DNA of 8,786 bases, taken from DASPTB01 sp035623615. GTDB lineage: Bacteria; Actinomycetota; UBA4738. The notes beneath the pieces are model-generated. The model was not told the DNA's origin and made no database searches. It saw only the letters and a program-made list of their open reading frames with translations. The DNA lies in the NCBI GenBank assembly GCA_035623615.1, contig DASPTB010000027.1:1-8786 (forward strand). Direction: 5' to 3'. The first letter of the stretch is position 1. Each line of letters opens with the position of its first letter. Below, in pieces: positions 1 to 6,073 of the stretch. Both the position numbers and the translations under genes were made by a program.

Positions 1-2
1 GC

Positions 3-329
3 GACCATCGCAAGACGGGCGAGGCGGTGCTCGACGCCGCGGCGCCCGGGGCGGGCAACCCCCACTTCTTCCCCGAGCAGCTCGCCGACGGGCTGACGCC
101 GTGGGACGTCCCCGAGGCGTGGCTGTCGCCCACGACCGAGCCGAACCACACCGAGGACGTCTCGGGGTTCGTGCAGACGAAGATCGCGGCGCTGCGGGAG
201 CACAAGAGCCAGCTGACCGACGATCAGCTGGCGATGTTCGAGGATTGGATCCCTGCGTGGGCATCGGCGCAGGGCAAGCAGATCGGCGTGGAGGCAGGCG
301 AGGGCTTCCGCGTCCTGCGGCTCGGCTGA
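3..329 (+). CDS. PIG-L/LmbE-family deacetylase, C-terminal fragment (5' end outside window)
   Basis: The window opens inside this gene; the visible part is the last 108 residues. It begins with DHRKTGEAVLDAA, which resembles the HxDHR motif of PIG-L (LmbE-like) zinc-dependent N-deacetylases, where the histidine is normally a metal ligand. Further on, PHFFPEQL, EPNHTEDVS and KIAALREHKSQ fit the usual C-terminal part of the family: a substrate-loop region, then a helix counting the 'AALRAHKSQ' signature. Family members remove N-acetyl groups from GlcNAc-type substrates (for example in mycothiol synthesis, MshB/Mca, or GPI biosynthesis); which substrate applies here cannot be told without the N-terminal HPDDE region. 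The gene stops with TGA at 327-329, 24 bp from the convergent stop of the methyltransferase. The family is fairly certain; the subfamily is not. Confidence 0.82.
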   Translation, partial: DHRKTGEAVLDAAAPGAGNPHFFPEQLADGLTPWDVPEAWLSPTTEPNHTEDVSGFVQTKIAALREHKSQLTDDQLAMFEDWIPAWASAQGKQIGVEAGEGFRVLRLG

Positions 330-353
330 GGCCTCCGCGGGGGTCCGGCGCGC

Positions 354-1271
354 CTACTGCTGCGGCTTGACGCCGACGGCCAGCACGACGTCGCGGAAGT
401 CGTTGAACCTCGCCGGGAACCGCTCGCGGAACACCGCGCGGGCGCGCTCCCGAAACGACGGCCACATCTCGTCTCCGAGCATCTGGCGCAGGAACCGGCC
501 GGACGGCGTCGCTTCGCGCCCGTCGAGGTAGTCCTCCAGCGACAGCTGGTAGTGGAACTCGCGCTTTTCCACGCGGATCTCGCGGAGGCCGGCTTCGTGC
601 AGCGCATCGCGTGTCCGGTCCGCGTCGGTGAAGAAGTCGTGCCACGGCATCGCGCGCTGGCGGGCGTCGGCGAGGATCTCGTGCTCGGCATACTCCTCGG
701 CGACCGAGTCCCATGTCTGTGTGAACTCGTCGTCGCCCGGGCCCCAGTTGGCGATTCCCAGGCGGCCGCCCGGCACGATGACGCGCAGCGTGTCGAACAG
801 CGCGGTCTGGTAGCGGGTGAAGTGCGACAGGACGAAGCACGCAGTGACGGCGCCGAAGGCGCCGTCGCGGAAAGGGAGGTCGATGACTTCGGCGGCGGCG
901 AAGCGCGGGGCCGGATCGCCGCGCCCGGCTGCCTGTTCGAGCATCGCGACCGAGGGGTCGACACCCACCACGAGGCCGCTCGCGCCGGCCGCCCGGGCCG
1001 CGGCCCTGGCGGCCGCGCCGGTTCCGGTCCCGACATCAAGCACGCGGGTCCCGCGCGACAGGCCGAGCAGCTCGACGAGGGCGGCCGCCGGGGGGTCGGT
1101 GCGGGGCTCCAGGACGCGGCGGTAGTCGACGGCGACCGATCCGTACGAGCGCCAGTCCGACGGATCGTCGCCGGGCGCCACGTCGGGAACGCGGCCGGCC
1201 GCCGCGGCCGGGGGCCGCGGCGGCCCACCCGAGGGCGACCCGTTCCCATGGTTGCGTCGAAACAGTGGCAT
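354..1271 (-). CDS. Class I SAM-dependent methyltransferase (Methyltransf_11/UbiE-like)
   Basis: A 305-residue cytoplasmic protein. Motif I, VLDVGTGTG, lies at residues 77-85 and binds S-adenosylmethionine; the acidic residue after strand 2 is D105 in VVGVDPS. The segment DLPFRDGAFGAVTACFVLSH (131-150) corresponds to motifs II/III, and the 'PGGRLGIANWG' region (168-177) is the usual post-motif III strand. Residues 1-40 are a Gly/Pro/Ala-rich extension without predicted fold. The C-terminal 120 residues probably cap the substrate pocket, as in small-molecule (quinone, natural product or lipid) methyltransferases; the substrate is unknown. The ATG at 1269-1271 is favoured because a TACGCT hexamer sits 8 nt upstream of it (see promoter entry) and no Shine-Dalgarno is present. 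It is convergent with the PIG-L gene and divergent from the membrane-protein operon. No adjacent gene reveals a pathway. Confidence 0.9.
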   Translation of the reverse strand: MPLFRRNHGNGSPSGGPPRPPAAAAGRVPDVAPGDDPSDWRSYGSVAVDYRRVLEPRTDPPAAALVELLGLSRGTRVLDVGTGTGAAARAAARAAGASGLVVGVDPSVAMLEQAAGRGDPAPRFAAAEVIDLPFRDGAFGAVTACFVLSHFTRYQTALFDTLRVIVPGGRLGIANWGPGDDEFTQTWDSVAEEYAEHEILADARQRAMPWHDFFTDADRTRDALHEAGLREIRVEKREFHYQLSLEDYLDGREATPSGRFLRQMLGDEMWPSFRERARAVFRERFPARFNDFRDVVLAVGVKPQQ

Positions 1272-1279
1272 GGGTCCCT

Positions 1280-1285
1280 AGCGTA
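1280..1285 (-). promoter_or_regulatory. Candidate -10 box of the methyltransferase gene (leaderless)
   Basis: Read on the minus strand the sequence is TACGCT, then 8 nt (AGGGACCC), then the ATG. This matches an actinobacterial TANNNT -10 element and places the predicted transcription start at or within a base or two of the start codon. No convincing -35 hexamer is seen. Very similar wording (TACGCT, 8 nt ending in GCCC, GTG) occurs at the divergent promoter. Confidence 0.5.
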
Positions 1286-1366
1286 GCGGCCGCGGGGGCT
1301 TGGGCGGGCCGCTCGCCGGCGGACCCGGCCCGCGTCGTTGGTGCGACCCGCGACCGATCCGGCCGA

Positions 1367-1372
1367 TACGCT
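1367..1372 (+). promoter_or_regulatory. Candidate -10 box for the membrane-protein/flavoprotein/SRPBCC operon
   Basis: TACGCT is followed by 8 nt and a GTG at 1381. If transcription begins about 7-8 nt downstream of the hexamer, the first translated codon would be this GTG, which opens a 18-codon reading frame (1381-1437) rather than the membrane protein itself. The divergent methyltransferase gene has the same TACGCT-8 nt-start arrangement. Confidence 0.45.
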
Positions 1373-1380
1373 ATGGGCCC

Positions 1381-1437
1381 GTGACCCGACCCCGCCTGCC
1401 GGCCGCCGCGATCGACGCCGTTCGGCCCCGTCCGTGA
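1381..1437 (+). CDS. Possible 18-codon leader peptide coupled to the membrane-protein gene
   Basis: A GTG placed 8 nt after a TACGCT hexamer opens a reading frame encoding 18 residues (starting VTRPRLPAAAI) and ending with TGA at 1435-1437. That stop overlaps by 4 bp (GTGA) the GTG at 1434 that best begins the membrane protein. This suggests a leaderless leader ORF feeding ribosomes to the downstream gene. Alternatives are that the frame is coincidental, or that it is the true N-terminus of the membrane protein separated by a frameshift in the assembly. The peptide has no recognisable motif and no amino-acid run typical of an attenuator. Low confidence. Confidence 0.25.
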   Translation: MTRPRLPAAAIDAVRPRP

Positions 1438-2219
1438 CGGGCCCGGCCGGCGTCATGGCGCTCGTTCTCGCCGAGACCACGGCGGGCGGGGCCGTGTTCC
1501 TCTTCCTCACACCGCTCTGGGGCGAGGTCCGCCGTGGGTTCTTCACGCTGACGGGCGGGGTGCTGTTCGCGCTCGCTCTCGCGACGGCGGGATCGGCCGC
1601 GGCGGCCCGCACGGGGGTGACGAGCGCGAGCGCTCACGCGGCCGTCGTCCTGTCGCTCGTCGTGGCCGCTCTCACGTTGGCCTGGATGGTGCTGCTGCAC
1701 ACCGGACCGCGCGTGGCCGCGCGTGTCGTCGGCATTGCGACGGTGCCGGTGTCGGTCGTCATGCTGTACGCGTTCGCGCGAACCGCGGACGAGTCCACCG
1801 CGCTCGCGTTCTTCCAGCTGCTCGCAGGGTCGCTGTTCGTCGGCGCCGTGCTCGACGGGCTGCTGCTGGGCCATTGGTATCTGACCGAGCGCCGGCTGCC
1901 GCGCCGGCCGATCCTGCGGATGACGTGGCTCCTCGTCGGCGCGGTCGTGCTGGAGGCGATCGCCGTCGGTCTCGGGTTCGGCGCCGCGAACGCGAGCGAG
2001 GCTCCGAGCTCGCTGAGCCCGATCCTCACGCTGTCGGGCGTCTCCTCCTGGATCGCGATCGGCATGGTCGCCCTCACCGGGCTCATCGCCGTCTTCATCC
2101 GGCTCACGCTGCGCGGGGATCGCCCGGCCGCCGTCCAGTCGGCGACCGGCTTCTTCTATCTGGCGGTGATCACGGCGTTCACGGCCGAGCTCGCCGCCAA
2201 GGTGCACTTCTTCCCGTGA
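1434..2219 (+). CDS. Multi-pass integral membrane protein, unknown function
   Basis: Counted from the GTG at 1434 the protein has 261 residues and about eight hydrophobic segments: roughly residues 7-28, 36-56, 66-89, 98-114, 122-147, 160-182, 201-223 and 237-257. The reading frame is open back to a TTG at 1338, but residues encoded before 1434 are Arg/Pro-rich and look like a shadow frame, so 1434 (or ATG 1455) is preferred; neither has a Shine-Dalgarno. Notable polar or aromatic positions within or beside helices are E14, PLWGEVRRGFF (27-37), DGLLLGHWYL (141-150), E251 and the C-terminal KVHFFP. The LGHWYL motif with a buried His and Trp looks conserved-family-like, but I do not recognise a characterised family. 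It heads an operon with a split-barrel flavoprotein-type gene and an SRPBCC gene, so a redox or lipid-linked role is possible but unproven. Confidence 0.72.
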   Translation: MTGPAGVMALVLAETTAGGAVFLFLTPLWGEVRRGFFTLTGGVLFALALATAGSAAAARTGVTSASAHAAVVLSLVVAALTLAWMVLLHTGPRVAARVVGIATVPVSVVMLYAFARTADESTALAFFQLLAGSLFVGAVLDGLLLGHWYLTERRLPRRPILRMTWLLVGAVVLEAIAVGLGFGAANASEAPSSLSPILTLSGVSSWIAIGMVALTGLIAVFIRLTLRGDRPAAVQSATGFFYLAVITAFTAELAAKVHFFP

Positions 2220-2250
2220 GCGATTCCGGTCTCGCGTCCCCGGCGGCCGG

Positions 2251-3255
2251 ATGAGCGCGCGCGTCCCGGCAGCCGCGCGGCGCGCCCTGGACCAGGGAAC
2301 GCTCTGCTACCTGGCCGCCGAGACCTCCCTCGGGCCGCACCTCACCCCGGTCGTGTTCGCGCTCGACTCGAACGCCCTGTGGGTGACGACGTCGCGCGGA
2401 TCGGTCAAGGCGCGCGCGTGGCGCCGCCACGCGTCGGCGGCGGGCCTGGTTCGAGCCGGCCGAGTCGCGGTCGCGTTTCGCGGCGCCGTCCGTTCGTACG
2501 ACGTGTTCGACCCCTCGACCTGGGCCGGCGCGGCCGCGGCCGGGCCGGCGCTCGTCGGGGCGACGATGAAGTTCGGCCTGCGAAACGCGCGGTTCTTCGC
2601 CGGCTATGCGGTCGACGCGTCGAAGGTTCCGTTCGCCTGGTCGCCCCCCGGGCGTGTGTTCGTGCGCATCTCGCTGGACGAAGGCGTGGTGCTCGACCTC
2701 GCGACCGGGACGACGCTCGAGACGTGGGGCGACTGGGACGATGCCCCCGTGGGTTCGTCGTCGGCCGCGGCCTTCCGCCGATTGGCACGTCACCGATCCC
2801 TCGACCTTCGCGCGCCCGCGCCGGTCCGCCGGGCGATCGGCTCGGCGGGCGAGGGCGCGCTGGCGCTGGTCGGTGCCCGCGGCACCACGGTGCTCCCCGT
2901 GCACTGGCGCAGGCGGGCCTCGGAAGGGTCCTACGAAGCGGTGCTCCCGGTGCCGTTCGCCGGCCTCGCCCGCGCGCCGGCCCGGACGCAGGCGGCGCTC
3001 GTCGTCGACCGGCTCGACGCGTGGCGTGCCGCGGCGATGCGGGGAATGATGCTTCGCGGCACCGCGCAGCTGTTCTCGCCGGACGCCGTCTCGCGCGGAA
3101 TCCTCGCGCTCCGCGAGCATGCCGGTCGCGGCCACGCGCTCGTTCGCCTGCGGCCATCGAGCATCGTCTGGTGGGAGGGCTGGTCGGGCGGTACGGTGAG
3201 GTCGAGCGAAGGGGGCGCGACGAGGCGCTCCCGCAGCCAACGAGGTGCCGGGTGA
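2251..3255 (+). CDS. Pyridoxamine-5'-phosphate-oxidase-like protein with two split-barrel domains
   Basis: A 334-residue cytoplasmic protein that reads as a duplication of the FMN-binding split barrel. The first domain (about 8-145) starts with GTLCYLAAETSLGPHLTPVV and has LWVTTSRGSVKARAWRR (43-59), the classic pattern in which the Ser/Lys segment contacts the flavin phosphate. The second domain (about 190-310) has EGALALVGARGTTVLPVHW (201-219), a matching strand pair but without the clear phosphate-binding 'RGSxKARN' segment, so it may be structural or degenerate. Family members reduce or oxidise small substrates with FMN or F420, or bind heme; which cofactor is used cannot be told. The ATG at 2251 overlaps the stop of a 12-codon frame that itself overlaps the preceding gene; no good Shine-Dalgarno is seen. 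Its TGA overlaps the next start (GTGA). The last 20 residues are Ser/Arg/Gly-rich and probably disordered. Confidence 0.75.
   Translation: MSARVPAAARRALDQGTLCYLAAETSLGPHLTPVVFALDSNALWVTTSRGSVKARAWRRHASAAGLVRAGRVAVAFRGAVRSYDVFDPSTWAGAAAAGPALVGATMKFGLRNARFFAGYAVDASKVPFAWSPPGRVFVRISLDEGVVLDLATGTTLETWGDWDDAPVGSSSAAAFRRLARHRSLDLRAPAPVRRAIGSAGEGALALVGARGTTVLPVHWRRRASEGSYEAVLPVPFAGLARAPARTQAALVVDRLDAWRAAAMRGMMLRGTAQLFSPDAVSRGILALREHAGRGHALVRLRPSSIVWWEGWSGGTVRSSEGGATRRSRSQRGAG
3242..3247 (+). promoter_or_regulatory. Ribosome binding site deciding the SRPBCC start
   Basis: GAGGTG lies 4 nt before the GTG at 3252, inside the end of the upstream gene. It supports this start over the much longer open frame, and reinitiation at the overlapping GTGA. 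Confidence 0.5.
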
Positions 3256-3686
3256 GTGTCGTCGAGGCGTCGGTCGTCGTGAACGCGAGTGCCGACGAGG
3301 TGTGGGAGATCGTCGCGGATCCGCGCAACCTGCCGCGATGGGACCACCGGATCGGCCGCGTGGTCGGAGCTCCGGAGGGCGGCATCAAACCCGGCGCGAC
3401 GTATCAGACCGAGCTGCACTTCCTCGGCGTGCGCGCGCTCGTTCCCTGCGAGGTCGAGGAGGTCGACGTCGCCGAGTACTCGCGCATCCGCCTGAGCGGC
3501 CTGCTGGCCGCGACCGTTGAGACGTGGCTGCACGAGTTGCCCGGCGAGCGCACGCACCTGAGCCACCGAATCGAGTACCGGTTCCGCGGGGGGATTCTCG
3601 GAGAGCTCGCCGCGCAGACCGTCGGCATCGTCGGCGCGTCGACGCTCCTGCGCCACGGCGTCGACGCGCAGAAGCGCCAGATCTAG
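3252..3686 (+). CDS. SRPBCC (START/polyketide cyclase-like) family protein
   Basis: A 144-residue protein of typical length for a single SRPBCC helix-grip domain. The N-terminus VEASVVVNASADEVWEIVAD followed by PRNLPRWDHRI is the hallmark first strand and helix of the polyketide_cyc2/START-like group. EVEEVDVAEYSRIRLSG (67-83) and HLSHRIEYRF (102-111) supply later strands, and the segment from 118 forms the long C-terminal helix lining a hydrophobic cavity. The fold binds hydrophobic ligands; the ligand is unknown. The frame is open much further upstream, but that part is an out-of-frame shadow of the flavoprotein gene. The GTG at 3252 is chosen because it overlaps the previous stop by 4 bp (GTGA) and has GAGGTG at 3242-3247 at suitable distance. 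Translational coupling with the flavoprotein-like gene suggests the two act on the same substrate or process. Confidence 0.85.
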   Translation: MSVVEASVVVNASADEVWEIVADPRNLPRWDHRIGRVVGAPEGGIKPGATYQTELHFLGVRALVPCEVEEVDVAEYSRIRLSGLLAATVETWLHELPGERTHLSHRIEYRFRGGILGELAAQTVGIVGASTLLRHGVDAQKRQI

Positions 3687-3723
3687 GCCCGCTTTCCGCG
3701 GTAGCCGGTCGTCCTCGCCGAGC

Positions 3724-3743
3724 CCCGCCGTCGCGGGCCCGCG
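3724..3743. terminator. GC-rich inverted repeats between convergent genes, possible bidirectional terminator
   Basis: The 73-bp gap between the SRPBCC stop and the DUF421 stop contains a hairpin candidate, CCCGC (3724-3728), loop CGTC, GCGGG (3733-3737), overlapping a perfect 12-bp palindrome CGCGGGCCCGCG (3732-3743). There is no T-tract on either side, so it is not a canonical intrinsic terminator; in this GC content a chance palindrome is also possible. Nothing else is visible in the gap. Confidence 0.25.
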
Positions 3744-3759
3744 GTGCCTGCGCTCGGAG

Positions 3760-4278
3760 TCAGTCGTGCTTTCGGATCGCCCGTGCCCGGCGGCGCCGAG
3801 AATGGTAGGTCTTCGACGACACCGGCACGATGCTGATCGAACCGTCGGCCTCGAGCACCGCGAGCTGCACCTCGCTGAGCTTGGTGAGCCCGTGCTCGCG
3901 GATGGCCATCTCGAGATCGTCGACGCTGAGTCCCTGCCGCCGCATGGCGCCAGTGAGCGGCTTGCCGTCGTGGACGATGATCGTGGGCGAGCTGTCGAAG
4001 AACTTGCCCACGCTCGGGTTGCGGATGCGCGCGATGGTCAGTCCGCGGTCGATCACCAGGAGCACGGCGGCCGCGACGAGGCCGCCGCTCAACGAGAAGT
4101 CGGGTCCTACCATCGCGTTCTGGACCGCGTTCGCGATGAGCAGGACCAGGACGAGGTCGAAGGCGGTGAACTGCCCGAGCTCCCGTTTCCCGAGCAGCCG
4201 GAATCCGACCAGGATCGCGGCGTACACCACCGTCGTGCGAACCACGATCGCCCACCAGGGCGTTCCAAAGTGAAACAT
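3760..4278 (-). CDS. DUF421 (YetF/YcaP-family) membrane protein
   Basis: A 172-residue protein. Three hydrophobic segments (about 10-28, 40-57, 62-82) carry the characteristic FRLLGKRELGQFTAFDLVL (26-44) signature of DUF421 in the loop between helices 1 and 2. The cytoplasmic C-terminal part (about 90-155) is the family's small alpha/beta domain, with IIVHDGKPL (100-108) and MRRQGLSVDDLEMAIREHG (112-130), and it ends in a basic tail of Arg/Lys. Length and order match YetF-like proteins, whose biochemical role is not established; in Bacillus they are associated with spore or envelope functions. Unlike most genes here it has a strong Shine-Dalgarno (AGGAGG, 6 nt before the ATG), so the start is secure. 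It is convergent with the SRPBCC gene and divergent from the phosphatase. Confidence 0.92.
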   Translation of the reverse strand: MFHFGTPWWAIVVRTTVVYAAILVGFRLLGKRELGQFTAFDLVLVLLIANAVQNAMVGPDFSLSGGLVAAAVLLVIDRGLTIARIRNPSVGKFFDSSPTIIVHDGKPLTGAMRRQGLSVDDLEMAIREHGLTKLSEVQLAVLEADGSISIVPVSSKTYHSRRRRARAIRKHD

Positions 4279-4284
4279 TGGGAA

Positions 4285-4311
4285 CCTCCTCGCGCTCTCG
4301 GCCGCATGATA
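4285..4311 (-). promoter_or_regulatory. Promoter -10 candidate and strong Shine-Dalgarno of the DUF421 gene
   Basis: On the minus strand a TATCAT hexamer (4306-4311) is followed, after 15 nt, by AGGAGG (4285-4290) and then 6 nt before the ATG. This gives a normal leader of about 20 nt, in contrast to the leaderless-looking starts of neighbouring genes. Confidence 0.5.
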
Positions 4312-4329
4312 CGGGCGGGTGGGGCCGTG

Positions 4330-4335
4330 TAGCCT
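4330..4335 (+). promoter_or_regulatory. Candidate -10 box of the PAP2 phosphatase gene (leaderless)
   Basis: TAGCCT is followed by 8 nt and the GTG at 4344. It fits TANNNT, and no Shine-Dalgarno is seen. It lies 18 bp from the divergent TATCAT of the DUF421 gene, so the two promoters occupy the same short region. Confidence 0.4.
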
Positions 4336-4343
4336 GCTGCTTC

Positions 4344-5006
4344 GTGACCGCCCGGGTGTCGAGACTTGCGGCCGCCGCCGCGGCGGCCGCCGCGGCGGCC
4401 GCCGTCGCGGCCCTGTCTTCGCGAGACGCCGGTAGGGACCTCGACCGCCACGTGTTCGCGTCGGTCAACGCCGGCGCGGGGCCCGCGGCCGACGCGCTCT
4501 TCCGCGGTGTCACCGAGCTGGGGTCGATCGCGGCCTCGATCGGGGCCGCTGCTGCGCTGATGGTGGGGGGGCGCGCCCGAGCGGGGACGGGCGCCCTCGG
4601 GGCGGCGGCCGCCACGTGGTACGCGGGCCAGCGCCTGAAAGCCGCCCACCGCCGTCCGCGCCCGTTCCAGACGGGCGAACCGGCGCGCCAGCTGATCGCG
4701 AGCCCCTCGGGGACGTCGTGGCCGAGCAGCCATCCCGCCGTCCTCGCCGCCTTCACGACGGTCGCGGCGCGCAACCTCGGACTCTCCCGCCGGGCGCGCA
4801 CGGGACTGGCAGCGCTGGTCGGCGTCGTCGCGCTCTCGCGCGTGTACGTCGGCGTCCACTATCCGTCCGACGTGATCGGAGGGGTGTTCGTCGGCCGCGC
4901 GATCGCCGACGCGTGGTCCGCGATCGTCCCACCGGAGCCCGGTGCGGTGCGCGTCCGCTCCGAGGCCGCGCCGAGCCGGCCGGGCCCGGCTACAGTAGCC
5001 CCATGA
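4344..5006 (+). CDS. PAP2-superfamily membrane phosphatase
   Basis: A 220-residue membrane protein with all three motifs of the PAP2 (type 2 phosphatidic acid phosphatase) family: C1, K99 with RP at 106-107 (KAAHRRPRP); C2, WPSSHP (126-131) with H130; and C3, SRVYVGVHYPSD (165-176) with R166, H172 and D176. The C2 and C3 histidines and the aspartate form the phosphoryl-transfer centre. Likely substrates are membrane lipid phosphates such as phosphatidate, undecaprenyl diphosphate or phosphatidylglycerol phosphate; the sequence does not decide. The N-terminus has a run of 12 alanines (9-20), part of the first membrane helix. The frame is open to 4278, but the GTG at 4344 is chosen for its promoter-like hexamer 8 nt upstream and because earlier codons overlap the divergent promoter. 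The TGA overlaps the lgt-like ATG by 4 bp, so the two are probably co-translated. Confidence 0.9.
   Translation: MTARVSRLAAAAAAAAAAAAVAALSSRDAGRDLDRHVFASVNAGAGPAADALFRGVTELGSIAASIGAAAALMVGGRARAGTGALGAAAATWYAGQRLKAAHRRPRPFQTGEPARQLIASPSGTSWPSSHPAVLAAFTTVAARNLGLSRRARTGLAALVGVVALSRVYVGVHYPSDVIGGVFVGRAIADAWSAIVPPEPGAVRVRSEAAPSRPGPATVAP
4368..4412 (+). repeat. GCG/GCC alanine-codon repeat inside the phosphatase gene
   Basis: Twelve consecutive alanine codons (4368-4403), then a valine and two more alanines. The codons alternate in pairs, two GCC then two GCG, giving about two and a half copies of a 12-nt unit containing the palindrome GGCGGCCGCC. Such a tract is prone to slippage in whole units, which would lengthen or shorten the helix without shifting frame. 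Confidence 0.8.
4991..4996 (+). promoter_or_regulatory. Candidate internal -10 box for the lgt-like gene
   Basis: TACAGT, inside the last codons of the phosphatase gene, is followed by 6 nt and the ATG at 5003. It could give a leaderless secondary transcript of the lgt-like gene in addition to read-through from the phosphatase promoter. Spacing is at the short end. Confidence 0.35.
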
Positions 5007-6073
5007 GGACGCTGTCCGTCTGGTCCGATCTGCACGTGCTGGCCGTCATCGGGTGGCGCGTGCTCGATCGGTTCCACTTCGGCAGCCGGTTCGCCATCTC
5101 CCCACACGGACTCGGGATCGCCGTCGGCTACCTGTGCGGGTCGCTGATCTTCATGAAGGAGGGCCCGAAACGCGGGGTCACCGAGGAACAGGTCAGCTCG
5201 CTGGTGCTGTGGGGCCTCGTGGGCTCCATCGTCGGCGCGCGCGTGGGCTACGTGCTGTCGCACCTGAACGAGTACCACAGCGCCCTCGGCGTCCTCGAGA
5301 TCTACAAGGGTGGGATCAGCCTCGTCGGCGGCATCATCGGATGGGTGGTCGCGTCGATCCCGATCGTTCGGCGAGGGAAGTTCTCCGCGCTCGACGCGTT
5401 CGACGCGGCGGCCATGCCGCTCGCCGTCGGGATCGTGATCGGCCGCGTCGGCGACCTCATCATCGGCGACCATCTCGGCAAGCCCACGTCGTCGCTGCTC
5501 GCGTTCCAGTACTGGGGCGGCAACCTGGCGGGCTACGCATGCTCGCCGACGGTGAAGGAGTGCGTGGCCCCGCTGAACGGTGGCCAGCAGCAGGTGATCA
5601 CGCACGCCGGCGCGACGCTGTTCGGGCCCGACGGCTCGATCCTCGCGCACGGCGCCGGCGTGCACCAGACGGCGCTGTACGACTTCCTGCTGACGATGGG
5701 GCTCGTGCTGCTGATGGTCTGGATGATGCGCGCCCCGCACAGGCGTGGGGTGCTCACCTGCACGTTCGTCATCTGGTACGCCGGCGGCCGCGTCCTGACC
5801 GACTTCCTTCGGGTCGAGCGGAGATTCCTTGGGCTCACGGGAAGTCAGTGGGCCTGCATCGCTGCGATCGTGCTGTGCGTGGGCCTGCTGGTGTGGATGC
5901 GTCGCCGCGAGGGGCACCCGGTCACGGGCGGAAGCGGCCCCGCGACCGGCGCGGATGACGGCAGCGGCGGGAGCGGCGGGGAGGCGGACGACGGCCGGAG
6001 CGGCGAACCCACGGCACCGGCCGACGCCCCCGGAAACTCGCCACCCGAGGCGTCCGCTCCCGACCCCGTCTGA
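5003..6073 (+). CDS. Divergent prolipoprotein diacylglyceryl transferase (Lgt) homologue
   Basis: A 356-residue polytopic membrane protein of the Lgt family, which moves diacylglyceryl from phosphatidylglycerol to the lipobox cysteine of prolipoproteins. The Lgt order is clear: SPHGLGIAVGY (33-43), EIYKGGISLVGG (99-110), the signature GRVGDLIIGDHLG (147-159), HQTALYD (221-227), YAGGRVLTDFLR (259-270). Aligned by eye to E. coli Lgt, R143, G154, Y235 and R239 are kept (R148, G159, Y259, R263), but Y26 is His35, N146 is Asp151, E151 is Asp156, E243 is Asp267 and H103 is Val108. The segment 180-187 holds two cysteines that could pair outside the membrane. The last 55 residues are a hydrophilic Gly/Ser/Pro/Asp tail. 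The ATG overlaps the phosphatase stop (ATGA). It may be a functional clade variant or a transferase of altered specificity; a second canonical lgt would settle this. Confidence 0.82.
   Translation: MRTLSVWSDLHVLAVIGWRVLDRFHFGSRFAISPHGLGIAVGYLCGSLIFMKEGPKRGVTEEQVSSLVLWGLVGSIVGARVGYVLSHLNEYHSALGVLEIYKGGISLVGGIIGWVVASIPIVRRGKFSALDAFDAAAMPLAVGIVIGRVGDLIIGDHLGKPTSSLLAFQYWGGNLAGYACSPTVKECVAPLNGGQQQVITHAGATLFGPDGSILAHGAGVHQTALYDFLLTMGLVLLMVWMMRAPHRRGVLTCTFVIWYAGGRVLTDFLRVERRFLGLTGSQWACIAAIVLCVGLLVWMRRREGHPVTGGSGPATGADDGSGGSGGEADDGRSGEPTAPADAPGNSPPEASAPDPV

Noticed and set aside
1338..1433. Upstream start of the membrane protein
   Set aside because: The residues are Arg/Pro-rich and hydrophilic, unlike the hydrophobic start expected; this stretch also covers the TACGCT hexamer, which would lie inside the coding region.
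224..1612. 462-residue minus-strand open frame over the methyltransferase region
   Set aside because: Ser/Arg/Pro-rich without motifs, in another frame of the same strand as the methyltransferase, whose SAM-binding motif is clear.
2379..3251. Long N-terminal extension of the SRPBCC protein
   Set aside because: The extension is an Arg/Gly-rich shadow of the flavoprotein-like gene. A full SRPBCC domain begins at 3252 with an overlap and a ribosome binding site.
4616..5002. N-terminal extension of the Lgt homologue
   Set aside because: It overlaps the catalytic part of the PAP2 gene in another frame and is Arg/Pro-rich; the ATG at 5003 gives a normal Lgt N-terminus.
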